A DNA stretch of 64,000 bases from Pyrinomonadaceae bacterium (lineage in GTDB: Bacteria; Acidobacteriota; Blastocatellia; Pyrinomonadales; Pyrinomonadaceae). Positions 1-8,052 of this stretch are shown one piece after another. The stretch covers positions 248,001-312,000 of the forward strand of contig JAJTWY010000002.1 of NCBI GenBank assembly GCA_021463165.1. Direction: 5' to 3'. Each line of letters begins with the position of its first letter. The stretch's first letter is position 1. Both the position numbers and the translations under genes were made by a program. The notes under the pieces were generated by a model. That model was not told where the DNA came from and did not search any database. It worked only from the letters and a program-made list of their open reading frames with translations.

Positions 1-673
1 CGACAGCAACCCCGCCGATCGCATCGGCACTGCCGCCGAGATATTTTGTTGCGGAGTGGACAACGATGTCGGCCCCGAGATCGAGCGGCCGGCAAAGAAA
101 CGGCGTGGCAAACGTACTGTCAACGATGAATTTTGCTCCGACCGAATGGGCGATCTCGGCAACAGCGGCAACGTCCAGCACCTTAAGCAGCGGGTTGGAG
201 ATGGTCTCGCCAAGCAGAACGCGAGGCTTCAATTCGTCGGCCTTCGCCTTCACCTCTTCGAGGTCCGAGAAATCCGCAAGCTGGGTCCTGACACCGAAAG
301 CCCCGAAAATGTTGAACAGCAAGTCGAAACTTGCTCCGTAAAGATCGCGCGAAGCAAGCACGACCGAGCCTGAATTCAGATCGCTCGCGAGCAGGGCTGC
401 GTGGAGAGCGGCCATTCCCGAGGCGTAAGCCCTGGCAACTGCTCCGTTCTCGAGGACCCGGACCGCTTCCTGCAGCGCATCGACCGTTGGGTTGCCGTAA
501 CGCGTGTAGATGTAGTCTTTTAGATCGCCCGAAAATACGCGGTCGGCCTCCTCCATCGACGCATAGCTGTAAGTCGAGTTGGCAAAGATCGGCGTCGAAT
601 TTGGAAGCCCCTGAGGCAACGGCGCACGTTCGCCCGCATGTACGAAGTCAGTTTCTATGGATCGTTTGGCCAT
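1..673 (-). CDS. Cys/Met metabolism PLP-dependent enzyme (cystathionine gamma-synthase / O-acetylhomoserine sulfhydrylase type), C-terminus cut by window edge
   Basis: Translating the minus strand from the ATG at 671-673 gives an uninterrupted frame to base 1 (224 codons), beginning MAKRSIETDFVHAGERAP. It contains the family's YTRYGNPT phosphate-binding segment, the YASGMAALHAALLA stretch, and the SATKYLGG motif with the PLP Schiff-base lysine, followed by the glycine-rich tail. Family members make or use cystathionine, or fix sulfide onto O-acyl-homoserine, in the cytosol. The part that would separate MetB, MetY and MetC-like types lies outside the window, so no symbol is given. The leader carries a SAM-II-like aptamer and a terminator ending 8 to 16 bases before the start codon, which supports a methionine-biosynthetic role repressed by S-adenosylmethionine. 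Enzyme class is firm; exact reaction is open. Confidence 0.9.
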   Translation of the reverse strand, partial: MAKRSIETDFVHAGERAPLPQGLPNSTPIFANSTYSYASMEEADRVFSGDLKDYIYTRYGNPTVDALQEAVRVLENGAVARAYASGMAALHAALLASDLNSGSVVLASRDLYGASFDLLFNIFGAFGVRTQLADFSDLEEVKAKADELKPRVLLGETISNPLLKVLDVAAVAEIAHSVGAKFIVDSTFATPFLCRPLDLGADIVVHSATKYLGGSADAIGGVAV

Positions 674-680
674 AAGTTTA

Positions 681-720
681 AAATCAAAAAAGCCCTCGTG
701 CTAAAGTTTGCACGAGAGCT
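681..720 (-). terminator. Intrinsic terminator in the leader of the Cys/Met enzyme gene (riboswitch expression platform)
   Basis: On the minus strand AGCTCTCGTGC (720-710) pairs with GCACGAGGGCT (701-691) around an 8-base loop, followed by a run of T at 691-686 and more T-rich sequence. It sits between the aptamer and the start codon, so it acts as an attenuator. The loop and the first bases of its 3' arm (CTTTAGCA, 706-699) are the exact complement of TGCTAAAG at 778-771 in the aptamer, so aptamer and terminator compete. Confidence 0.85.
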
Positions 721-770
721 TCTAACAAGATCTTCGTTTTTCGGCGTCGAATCAAATATTCGACGTTAGT

Positions 771-820
771 CTTTAGCAGTTTTTATCGTGGAGCAAGTTG
801 CCTTAAATCGCCACGCTTTT
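771..820 (-). promoter_or_regulatory. SAM-II-type (metA motif) S-adenosylmethionine riboswitch
   Basis: Read on the minus strand, CGTGG (815-811) pairs with CCACG (791-787) as stem P1. The loop begins CGATTTAA and contains ACTTGC, and the 3' part reads ATAAAA then TGCTAAAG. These match my memory of the conserved SAM-II blocks (GATTT, CTTGC, TAAA, GCTAAAG) in order and spacing. Downstream, CGTCGAAT/ATTCGACG (765-758 with 752-745) forms an 8-bp hairpin, then comes the terminator. A weak promoter-like pair, TTGCGG (865-860) and TAACTT (842-837) with a 17-base spacer, would start the transcript just before the aptamer. The regulated gene is a sulfur amino acid enzyme, as expected for this class. 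No covariance search was run. Confidence 0.82.
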
Positions 821-865
821 GGTTTTCAATGAAATGAAGTTATCAGGTTCATCCAGAAACCGCAA

Positions 866-1095
866 GCGTGACGCCCATAATCATATGGCGACAGCGCGCG
901 TTGATCTGAATAATAAAGTTCCTCATTTCATAAGTTTCGCTTTCGCGAAACATTTCTAAACTACAACAACAATTTCGGCGGTGTCAAATAAAAAGCAGCG
1001 TCTTGCATTTTGGCTGCTAATACTAAGGTCCCCTCCTACATCACGGGGACTCGAGGTTCCCAACCCAAAGCCGCCGAAGTTAGGCCATCCTAAGG
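866..1095. other. Gene-free stretch with a GC-rich potentially structured segment
   Basis: No convincing coding frame is seen. The part at about 1020-1095 is GC-rich and self-complementary. GGTCCCC (1027-1033) can pair with GGGGAC (1045-1050), and the same GGGGACTC can instead pair with GAGGTTCCC just after it, so two exclusive folds exist. On the minus strand this is the 3' region of the SDR transcript, ending in the terminator at 985-1018. It could be a 3' UTR structure or a small RNA. It matches no RNA family I recognise. Confidence 0.35.
985..1018 (-). terminator. Intrinsic terminator downstream of the SDR gene
   Basis: On the minus strand AGCAGC (1018-1013) and GCTGCT (999-994) enclose a 13-base loop and are followed by TTTTATTT. 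It lies about 80 bases beyond the SDR stop codon and separates that transcript from the riboswitch-controlled gene. Confidence 0.6.
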
Positions 1096-1884
1096 CTATC
1101 CGCAAAGTACCGCGCCGCCGTTGATATTCAATATCTCGCCGGTAATGTGTCGCGACCAATCAGACAGTAGAAAACAGATCGCCACCGCGATGTCGTCCGT
1201 CGCCGCCATCCGCTGAAGAGGGATCGATCTCAGCACTTTCTGCTTATACTCTTCGTCATCAAAAACCTCGCGCACCATCGCCGTTTCGATCCAGCCGGGG
1301 GCAACAGCATTGACGCGGATCTTCGGGCAAAGTTCGCTGGCCAGTGCCTTCGTGAACGAGATCTGGCCGCCTTTCGAAGCGGCGTAATTCGAATAATTCG
1401 CCTCGCCGCGCTGGCCGGCGGTGGACGAGACCATCACGATGGCTGCGTTCGACTGCTTTTTCATCGCAGGAACGCAAGCCTTTGTCATCGCCCAAGCAGA
1501 TTTCAAATTTGTGTTGATTACCTTGTTCCAAAGCTCCTCTGACATCTCCTCGATCGGAGCTCCATCCCAGACACCGGCGTTGCACACAAGCAGATCGATC
1601 CGGCCAAAAGCTTCGAGAGCCTGCCTTGCGATCTCGTTTGCCTGACTAAAGTCCGATACGTCAGCCCTGACGGCGATCGCCCCGACGCCTCTGTTCTTGC
1701 ACATTTCGACCGTTTCAAAAGCCTCGGCATCGTTGCTCAAATAATTGACGACCACATTCGCACCACCTTCGGCTAGCCGCAACGCCGTGGCCCGGCCGAC
1801 ACCTCGCGATGATCCCGTTACGATCGCCGTTTTCCCGGCAAAAAGATTGTTCGGAAGCTGAATGTGCGATGTCATTTCGGTCAT
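1096..1884 (-). CDS. Short-chain dehydrogenase/reductase (FabG-like SDR)
   Basis: The 262-residue protein is a classical SDR: NAD(P)-binding TGSSRGVG at residues 23-30, the NAG motif (VCNAGVW), the catalytic serine in MVSSTAG and the YxxxK pair in YAASKGG, then the NAVAPGWIETAM segment after the active site. Family members reduce or oxidise carbonyl/hydroxyl groups on small substrates or acyl-ACP. FabG-like sequence does not by itself prove a role in fatty acid synthesis, and no fatty acid gene is adjacent. A second ATG four codons in (MTSHIQ) is an equally possible start. It is transcribed alone and divergently from the glycosyltransferase genes at 2066. Confidence 0.9.
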   Translation of the reverse strand: MTEMTSHIQLPNNLFAGKTAIVTGSSRGVGRATALRLAEGGANVVVNYLSNDAEAFETVEMCKNRGVGAIAVRADVSDFSQANEIARQALEAFGRIDLLVCNAGVWDGAPIEEMSEELWNKVINTNLKSAWAMTKACVPAMKKQSNAAIVMVSSTAGQRGEANYSNYAASKGGQISFTKALASELCPKIRVNAVAPGWIETAMVREVFDDEEYKQKVLRSIPLQRMAATDDIAVAICFLLSDWSRHITGEILNINGGAVLCG

Positions 1885-2065
1885 CTGGGCCTCGGATCAG
1901 GTCGAACTTGTAGTGTGCAGAAGATTCTACACAATCCTCCGTTAAGATGAAAAATACGGCCGCAATGATTGTAAATTTTTGCGCCCATAGGGTTTAGTGG
2001 GGCGGACGATTAAGGACGGATCCCTCGTTCGTGGTATTTTTGTGTAACACACGCGTAACAGCCAG

Positions 2066-3643
2066 ATGCCAGGAGCTCTAGGATCAGGATCGACTGCACA
2101 ACCCGGTTTCGACAGGCTGGAATTCGCTTTCCTCGCGGCGGTCTCAGCATTTCTGTATTTGTTTCTGTTCGAACTTCCGGCGACGCCTTTTTTTGGTGAC
2201 GCCGACCAGTCGATCTTTCTTTATGAAGCCCAACGAATGGTTCACGGCGATGTGATGTATCGGGATTTTTTCGAGTTTACGATGCCGGGCACACAGACAT
2301 TTTATGCCCTGCTGTTCGTTATCTTTGGTGAAAAATTCTGGGTCTTGAGCGTAACCGTCCTCGTGCTCGGGCTCGTGACCGCGGCTCTGATCCTCGCGAT
2401 ATCGAAAAAAGTACTGCCATCTCCGCTGCACTTCGTTCCAGCAGTTCTTTTCATTTTTCTTGGCTTTCGATGGGCCGGTTTTGATGGGTCGCACCGGATG
2501 TTCAGCCCGGTCTTTATCCTGCTTGCGGTTTTGCTGATCTTAAGAAGCAGGTCGGCACTAAACCTTGCCGCCGCTGGATCATCGCTCGGGCTGGCATCGT
2601 TCTTTACGCAGCAGCGAGGTGTGGTCGCTCTCGTCGCGGTCGTTGTTTACCTTTCGATAGATGGCCATCACACAAACTCACGATCTCGACAGACTCTGAA
2701 GAATATCGGCGTGGTCGCCACGGCTTTTGTCATCACGGTTGCGGGCCTTTCGGCATATCCTATCCTGAACGCCGGCGTTGAGAATTTCTTTTACTCTACG
2801 GTCGTATATCCTCTCAGATACTATAGTTACGGCCATCCGAATCATTTTGGGGTATACTTCGACGACTTTGCGAAAGCCTTATCGGTCGGTAAGCCTTCCG
2901 ACCTGCTCGCCCTCATCCCGCTTACGCTCTACTGCGTAATTCTGCCCGTCGCGGCCGCTTGGTTCACCATTGTATTTTTGCGGGCTTGGCGCGAGAGAAA
3001 TTGGGAAAAATGGAAGGGGATCGCTTTGATCGGGATCGTAGGCGTGTTTATGACGATTACGACGACTGCTCCGAACCTGCCGCGCCTGTTTCAGATCGCG
3101 GGCCCCGGACTGATCGTTCTGGTGTGGCTTGCCAATCGTTATGCGACGAGATATATGCCGAAGATCGCCGTGGCCGCCTGTTCCGCCCTCATCGCCCTAG
3201 GCGTTTTCCAGGCCGTCCGTGTGCAGACAAACTGGGACGTCGTGCATCTTGACACCCCAGCAGGACGCCTTGCGATGATCCGCTCGAAACAATCCGAACG
3301 CTACGAATGGCTGCTGCAGAACACAAAGCCGGGCGACCATTTCTTTGAGGTTTACGAGCCTTTCGCCTATTTCCCGCTGGGTCTCAAAAATCCGACACGT
3401 TACGGTCAGATCTGGCCGAGCGAATACACGCGTCCGGAACACGTGGCTGAGGCCGTCCGCGATCTCAGGTCAAAACGCCCGCGGTATATCCTTTGGGACA
3501 ACAGCTATCTTTCGACGACGAGAGTTGCCGGCGATCACACTCGTCCACTCGCTGACCTTGTCGCGGCAGACTATTCTCCGGTCGGCGAGGTATATGACGT
3601 TGGCGGCAAACCGGTGCAGATCTGGGAGCTCAAAACGAAATGA
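2066..3643 (+). CDS. Polytopic membrane glycosyltransferase-like protein (GT-C / PMT-ArnT fold), first of two tandem paralogues
   Basis: The 525-residue protein has about ten to twelve hydrophobic segments and, near residues 43-65, an acidic loop GDADQSIFLYEAQRM followed by [11 protein letters not shown]. That is typical of GT-C enzymes, which use lipid-phosphate sugar donors and carry acidic residues in the first extracytoplasmic loop. A FFTQQRG motif and a soluble C-terminal part (YGQIWPSEYTRPEHV) follow. By family such enzymes move a sugar from a polyprenyl-phosphate donor to protein, lipid or glycan outside the membrane. The acceptor cannot be told. The next gene is a close paralogue beginning within this stop codon (ATGA at 3640-3643). 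No strong Shine-Dalgarno sequence precedes the chosen ATG. Confidence 0.72.
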   Translation: MPGALGSGSTAQPGFDRLEFAFLAAVSAFLYLFLFELPATPFFGDADQSIFLYEAQRMVHGDVMYRDFFEFTMPGTQTFYALLFVIFGEKFWVLSVTVLVLGLVTAALILAISKKVLPSPLHFVPAVLFIFLGFRWAGFDGSHRMFSPVFILLAVLLILRSRSALNLAAAGSSLGLASFFTQQRGVVALVAVVVYLSIDGHHTNSRSRQTLKNIGVVATAFVITVAGLSAYPILNAGVENFFYSTVVYPLRYYSYGHPNHFGVYFDDFAKALSVGKPSDLLALIPLTLYCVILPVAAAWFTIVFLRAWRERNWEKWKGIALIGIVGVFMTITTTAPNLPRLFQIAGPGLIVLVWLANRYATRYMPKIAVAACSALIALGVFQAVRVQTNWDVVHLDTPAGRLAMIRSKQSERYEWLLQNTKPGDHFFEVYEPFAYFPLGLKNPTRYGQIWPSEYTRPEHVAEAVRDLRSKRPRYILWDNSYLSTTRVAGDHTRPLADLVAADYSPVGEVYDVGGKPVQIWELKTK

Positions 3644-5226
3644 CGGACCGAAAACTCTCAAGACTCGATCTCGCCATCGCTGCCCTGTCCGGTGTCTTCG
3701 TCTTCCTGCTCGTATTCAAACTTCCATTGACGCCGATCCTGAACGAATCTGACCACCACATGTTCCTCTACGAAGGAATGCGGCTACTCGACGGCGATGT
3801 GATGTATCGCGATTTCTTTCAATTCACCTTTCCCGGAAGCCAGGCGTGGTATTGGCTGACGTTTTCGATCTTCGGGCTGAGATATTGGATCCTGCCAGCG
3901 ACGATCGTCTTGCTCGCAGCGTCGTCGGCGCTCGTATGTCTTGCTGTTTCAAAAGCGACAATTCCGGGAAAGATCTACGTCATTCCGGCTCTGCTCTTTA
4001 TCTTTTTCGGGTTTCGCTGGGACGGGCTCGACGGAACGCATCGGATGTTCAGTCCGATATTCCTGATGCTCGCGTCGCTGGCCATCATTCGAGGCTCAAC
4101 TCCACGGCATCTTGTTCTTGCGGGTTTGTTTTGCGCCCTGGCGTCGTTTTTTACACAGCAACGAGGCTTTATAGCGATAGTCGCGATCGCAAGTTTCCTG
4201 CTGATCGAACACTTCCAGTCAAAGCGGGCTTGGCCCGACCTCTTGGCAAAGATCGGCTTCCTGGGCGGGTCGTACCTGGTGGTTCTGTGTGCGCTCACGG
4301 CATATTTTGCGCTATCGGCGGGAGTCGCGAATTTTATCTTCGCCACACTCGAATATCCCGCAAAGTATTACCGTTATGCGACTTACAATAATTTCGGTAT
4401 TCTTGCAGAAGATCTGCAGGCCGTTCTCCGGGTCGCCAGTTTCTCAGACGCATTAGCTGCGTCCGAATCGCTGTTCTATCTATTCGTCCTCCCGCCAACG
4501 TATCTGGTTTTCTGGTTGAGCCTCATAAGACGTCGAAAGGAAATTGAGTGGGCTTCGATTCGTGCGGCGACAATGCTGGCCCTGCTCGGAACGGCGCTGA
4601 CCCTCACTACGACCGCTCCTAACACCAGCCGCTTGTTTCAGATCGCTATGCCCGGACTGGTCGTCTTCGTGTGGCTTGCGTGCGGGGCAGGAGCACACTC
4701 AAAAAAGTTTGCCTGGGCCCGGCCGTTTCTCGTCACGGGTACGGTGATATCAATTGTCTTAGGTTTTGTGCAGGCGATCCGGCTGCAAATGACACCGCTG
4801 ACCTATCTCCAAACGCCGTCCGGCCTGGTCGCCTATCCTGCGAGCCGGATCATCGATGAGCGATACCGTTTTCTGATAGCCAATACAAAGCCCGGCGATA
4901 TGCTTTTCGAAGCATATCAGCCGTATATCTACTTTCCGCTCCATCTGCGAAATCCTACGAAATACGGTCAGATATGGCCCAGTGACTACACAAGGCCGGA
5001 ACACGTGACGGAATGCATCGCCGATTTGAAGGCCACGCGGCCACAATATATCCTATGGAACAACGACCTTAGCAAACCGGCCGAACTTCGCGCGGATGGC
5101 GATCACACAGGGCCCCTCGCGGAATATCTGAAGCAGAATTACCGGCCTGCGAGTGGTGTGATCGAGATTCCGGAAGGCCGTATCCAGATCTGGGAACGGG
5201 TCGATCAAGACGATTTCAACAAGTGA
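3640..5226 (+). CDS. Polytopic membrane glycosyltransferase-like protein, second tandem paralogue
   Basis: The 528-residue product aligns with the upstream protein over its whole length: the [27 protein letters not shown] loop, [40 protein letters not shown] and [18 protein letters not shown] all have counterparts. It is therefore a tandem duplication kept in both copies. Its start overlaps the upstream stop and its own stop overlaps the GTG start of the CoA ligase, so the three genes are probably one translationally coupled operon. The divergence of the central regions suggests different acceptors or donors, or a heteromer; this is inference. A membrane location is clear. Confidence 0.72.
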   Translation: MTDRKLSRLDLAIAALSGVFVFLLVFKLPLTPILNESDHHMFLYEGMRLLDGDVMYRDFFQFTFPGSQAWYWLTFSIFGLRYWILPATIVLLAASSALVCLAVSKATIPGKIYVIPALLFIFFGFRWDGLDGTHRMFSPIFLMLASLAIIRGSTPRHLVLAGLFCALASFFTQQRGFIAIVAIASFLLIEHFQSKRAWPDLLAKIGFLGGSYLVVLCALTAYFALSAGVANFIFATLEYPAKYYRYATYNNFGILAEDLQAVLRVASFSDALAASESLFYLFVLPPTYLVFWLSLIRRRKEIEWASIRAATMLALLGTALTLTTTAPNTSRLFQIAMPGLVVFVWLACGAGAHSKKFAWARPFLVTGTVISIVLGFVQAIRLQMTPLTYLQTPSGLVAYPASRIIDERYRFLIANTKPGDMLFEAYQPYIYFPLHLRNPTKYGQIWPSDYTRPEHVTECIADLKATRPQYILWNNDLSKPAELRADGDHTGPLAEYLKQNYRPASGVIEIPEGRIQIWERVDQDDFNK

Positions 5227-7349
5227 ACGAAACCAATCTTCTCGAAGACCAGCCCATCGCCTGGACGCCGACGCCGGAGGTGATCGAGCGTGCGCAGCTG
5301 ACGCGATTTATGAAGCAAGTCGGCGTCTCGACATGGGACGAGCTGTACGAATTCTCGATCCGCGATGTCGAAAAGTTCACGGAAGAGGTTTTGAAATTCC
5401 TCGACATTAAATTCGACCCGCCATACGAAAGGTTGATGGATGTTTCTGAGGGTGTTGAGTTTTCTAAATGGTTCACGACAACGTCGGCCACGGAGGCGGA
5501 AACACGACCGGTAAGGAGTGTGCGCCACGCAGGCCTCAATATCACAAGCATGTGCCTCGACCGTTGGCAAACCGACGAGATGAAAGACCAGCCGGCGGTG
5601 ATCTGGGAAGGTGAGGATGGAGAGATAAAAGGTCGAAGCATCGCGGAACTTCTTTCTGAGGTAAATGCCATAGCTGCAGGCCTTAGAAAGTACGGCTTCG
5701 GCAAAGGCGACGCGATCGGCATCCATCTGCCGATGATGGTCGAGACCGTTGTCGCTTTACTAGCGATCAATCGCATTGGTGCGATCGTTGTTCCTGTTTT
5801 TTCGGGTTACGGCGTTGAGGCAATAGCTAGCCGGATGAATGCGGTCAAAGCGAGGGCGATCTTCACGTGCTCCGGCTTTTCGCGAAGAGGAAAATTTTTC
5901 AACGCCTGGCAGATCGTTGAAGATGCAATCGCACAATGCCCGACAATCAGTCACCTCTTTCTCGTTGATGATAAGAAAACGGCTTACAGCGATAGGTCAA
6001 AAGCTGTTCGCTGTATTCGGTACGCCGATATGATCGCCGACGTAACGAGTGATTTTAGACTGCCCGCCGAACCAACCTCCGCCGAAGACCCGCTCATTAT
6101 CCTTTACACCTCCGGCACAACGGGGAAGCCTAAAGGCATTGCGCACACGCATGCGAGTTTTCCGATCAAGGCGGCGCAGGATATGGCGTTTGGAACTGAT
6201 GTCGGACGCGGCACGCGGATCTGCTGGTACACGGACATCGGCTGGATGATGGGGCCGTGGCTGATCTACGGCGCGTTGATAAACGGTGCAACGATCTGTA
6301 TCTACGACGGCGCGCCCGATTACCCAACGCCCGATCGAATGTGGGAGTTTTGCGCAAAACATAAAGTCGAGGTGCTCGGCATTTCACCTACTTTGGTGAG
6401 AGCTTTGGCTGCGAGCGAGGAGAAAACAGCTGACAGCTTAAAGCTAACAGCCGATAGCTGTCCTTACACGAGACATGATCTCTCAAATTTGCGCATCTTC
6501 GCATCGACCGGCGAGCCGTGGAATCCGGCGCCGTGGTGGTGGCTGTTCGAAAAGGTCGGCAACTCGCGCCTCCCGATCATCAACTACAGCGGCGGCACCG
6601 AGATCGCGGGCGGCATCTTGATGGGAAATCCGCTGCTGCCGATCAAGCCGTGCTCGTTCCCCGCGCCGTGTCCGGGAATGGATGTTGACATCCTCGACGA
6701 AGACGGCAAACCTGTCGTGGCCGGCAAGGTCGGCGAGCTTGTCATCAAACAGCCGTGGATCGGCATGGCACGCGGATTTTGGCAGGAAAAGGAACGCTAT
6801 CTCGAAACCTACTGGCGGAGATTTAAAAACATTTGGGTTCACGGCGATTGGGCGATACGTGACAAAGACGGACATTGGTTCATTCTTGGCCGCTCAGACG
6901 ACACGTTGAAAGTCGCCGGCAAACGCGTCGGTCCCGCCGAGGTCGAATCGCTCCTCGTCGCCCACCCGCTCGTCACCGAAGCCGCTGTCATCGGCGTGCC
7001 CGATGAAACGAAAGGTACTGCGATGGTGGCTTTTGTAGTGCGGAACGCGGACGCCATCGTCCGCAATGAGGGCGAAGCCCGAACAACCGCCTCGCAGTCG
7101 GAACCGCAGCTAGCGGACGAGGGCGTCCGCGTTCGGTTGGAAGACGAATTAAAATCTCTTGTTGCGCGCGACATGGGCAAACCGCTCGCGCCGTCTAAGA
7201 TCCATTTGGTCTCCGCCCTGCCAAAAACCCGCAACGCCAAAGTCATGCGCCGCGTGATCCGCGCGGCTTACCTGGGCGACGACCCGGGCGACCTGTCGGC
7301 GCTCGAAGATCCAAATGCTGTGAAGGAAATAGCGAAAGCTCGCACTTAG
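5223..7349 (+). CDS. AMP-forming acyl/acetyl-CoA synthetase with in-frame palindromic insertions
   Basis: The 708-residue protein belongs to the ANL ligase superfamily: an acetyl-CoA-synthetase-like N-terminal part, the P-loop [11 protein letters not shown] near residues 294-304, the hinge motif [13 protein letters not shown] near 556, and catalytic Lys673 in [10 protein letters not shown]. It should activate a carboxylate to acyl-AMP and then to acyl-CoA. The substrate may be acetate or a short-chain acid and cannot be fixed from sequence. The GTG start at 5223 overlaps the upstream TGA. Two stretches absent from normal relatives, residues about 400-413 and 607-638, coincide with palindromic DNA at 6426-6461 and 7041-7136 without breaking the frame. 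A canonical acetyl-CoA synthetase is encoded at 49708. Confidence 0.88.
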   Translation: MNETNLLEDQPIAWTPTPEVIERAQLTRFMKQVGVSTWDELYEFSIRDVEKFTEEVLKFLDIKFDPPYERLMDVSEGVEFSKWFTTTSATEAETRPVRSVRHAGLNITSMCLDRWQTDEMKDQPAVIWEGEDGEIKGRSIAELLSEVNAIAAGLRKYGFGKGDAIGIHLPMMVETVVALLAINRIGAIVVPVFSGYGVEAIASRMNAVKARAIFTCSGFSRRGKFFNAWQIVEDAIAQCPTISHLFLVDDKKTAYSDRSKAVRCIRYADMIADVTSDFRLPAEPTSAEDPLIILYTSGTTGKPKGIAHTHASFPIKAAQDMAFGTDVGRGTRICWYTDIGWMMGPWLIYGALINGATICIYDGAPDYPTPDRMWEFCAKHKVEVLGISPTLVRALAASEEKTADSLKLTADSCPYTRHDLSNLRIFASTGEPWNPAPWWWLFEKVGNSRLPIINYSGGTEIAGGILMGNPLLPIKPCSFPAPCPGMDVDILDEDGKPVVAGKVGELVIKQPWIGMARGFWQEKERYLETYWRRFKNIWVHGDWAIRDKDGHWFILGRSDDTLKVAGKRVGPAEVESLLVAHPLVTEAAVIGVPDETKGTAMVAFVVRNADAIVRNEGEARTTASQSEPQLADEGVRVRLEDELKSLVARDMGKPLAPSKIHLVSALPKTRNAKVMRRVIRAAYLGDDPGDLSALEDPNAVKEIAKART
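6426..6461 (+). repeat. Short AGCT-rich palindromic repeat inside the CoA ligase gene
   Basis: The 36-base stretch begins ACAGCTGACAGCTT and ends CGATAGCTGT. The outer ACAGCT/AGCTGT and inner AGCTTAAAGCT are complementary, and the unit ACAGCTGACAGC is itself repetitive. It translates as a low-complexity [12 protein letters not shown] segment, consistent with insertion of an intergenic-type repeat in frame. Confidence 0.55.
7041..7136 (+). repeat. 96-bp palindromic element inserted in frame in the CoA ligase gene
   Basis: CGGAACGCGGACGCC (7041-7055) and GGCGTCCGCGTTCGG (7122-7136) are complementary at 14 of 15 positions. Inside each arm sits a small hairpin of the same type, GCGGACG-4 bases-CGTCCGC, at 7047-7064 and 7113-7130. 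Between them GGGC-GAA-GCCC (7070-7079) forms another. The element adds about 32 residues between the acyl-ligase core and the C-terminal lysine motif. Confidence 0.65.
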
Positions 7350-7365
7350 CAGCCAAAGGAGCGAA

Positions 7366-7551
7366 TTGGAAGACTATACCAAGCAAGAACTTCACGATGC
7401 TCTCGATGCGATCCGTTCGACAATCGCCAAGATCGAAAAGGTTGAGGAGAAACCTGCTCTTGGGAGATCGCAGCGGACCTTGATCGAGAGAAGGCTCAAA
7501 GCCCTACGGATCGCGATAACATTGATCCGCAGAGAGATCGGAACGAAATAA
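7366..7551 (+). CDS. Small charged helical protein of unknown function
   Basis: The 61-residue product is rich in Lys, Arg and Glu and predicted to be mostly helical (KQELHDALDAIRSTIAKIEKVEE, split by a short loop, then a basic helix). I recognise no family. A TTG start at 7366 is chosen because AAAGGAG lies just before it. The stop codon abuts the ATG of the DUF488 gene at 7552, so the two are almost certainly co-translated. The arrangement of a small charged protein before a DUF488 protein resembles that of some toxin-antitoxin pairs, but nothing else supports that reading. Confidence 0.6.
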   Translation: MEDYTKQELHDALDAIRSTIAKIEKVEEKPALGRSQRTLIERRLKALRIAITLIRREIGTK

Positions 7552-8010
7552 ATGGCTTCAATGCTCTATACGATCGGCCATGGCCGGCATCCTTTCCCTT
7601 ATTTTCTTGAACTGCTGCGGAACTTCGAGATCGAGTTCGTATGCGATGTCCGCGCCTTTGCGCGGTCTAGGTGGCCGCAGTTCAACGGGTTAGTGCTAGC
7701 GTCTCTGCTAGAAGAGAATGCGATCGGTTACGAGCATCTCCCGGAAACCGGCGGCAAGAACAAGCCGGAACCGGCCGACCTCGAATGGGGCGTGAACCGT
7801 ATCGTCGAGATTGCCTCTGACCTTCGAACCGTAATGATGTGTTCAGAATCAAAGCCTCTGTCCGATCACAGGATCCCGCGAGCAAATTGCCATCGTGTCG
7901 GAATGCTCGCCCCGATGGTCCGCGAACGCGGCGTTTCGAGGATCATTCATATCTTACCGAACGGCGAAACGGCCGAATTTGACGAATCAGCGGTTCCTTC
8001 GATCTGGTGA
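7552..8010 (+). CDS. DUF488 family protein
   Basis: The 152-residue protein begins MLYTIGHGRHPFPYFLELL, the usual DUF488 opening (TIGHS-like), followed by VCDVRAFARSRWPQFN and the late motif MMCSESKPLSDHRIPRANCHR with conserved Cys, Glu and CHR. The function of DUF488 proteins is not firmly known. The conserved cysteines and basic residues suggest a small catalytic or nucleotide-related role. The gene directly follows the 61-residue protein without any gap. It converges with the beta-propeller gene on the other strand. Confidence 0.8.
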   Translation: MASMLYTIGHGRHPFPYFLELLRNFEIEFVCDVRAFARSRWPQFNGLVLASLLEENAIGYEHLPETGGKNKPEPADLEWGVNRIVEIASDLRTVMMCSESKPLSDHRIPRANCHRVGMLAPMVRERGVSRIIHILPNGETAEFDESAVPSIW

Positions 8011-8052
8011 GTGCCTAGACGCAGAGGCAGGTGGCGTGCGTTTCCAGCCATC

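Noticed and set aside
956..1159. Minus-strand frame between the SDR stop and the terminator
   Set aside because: It overlaps the SDR end in another frame, has no ribosome-binding site and covers the structured segment; not coding.
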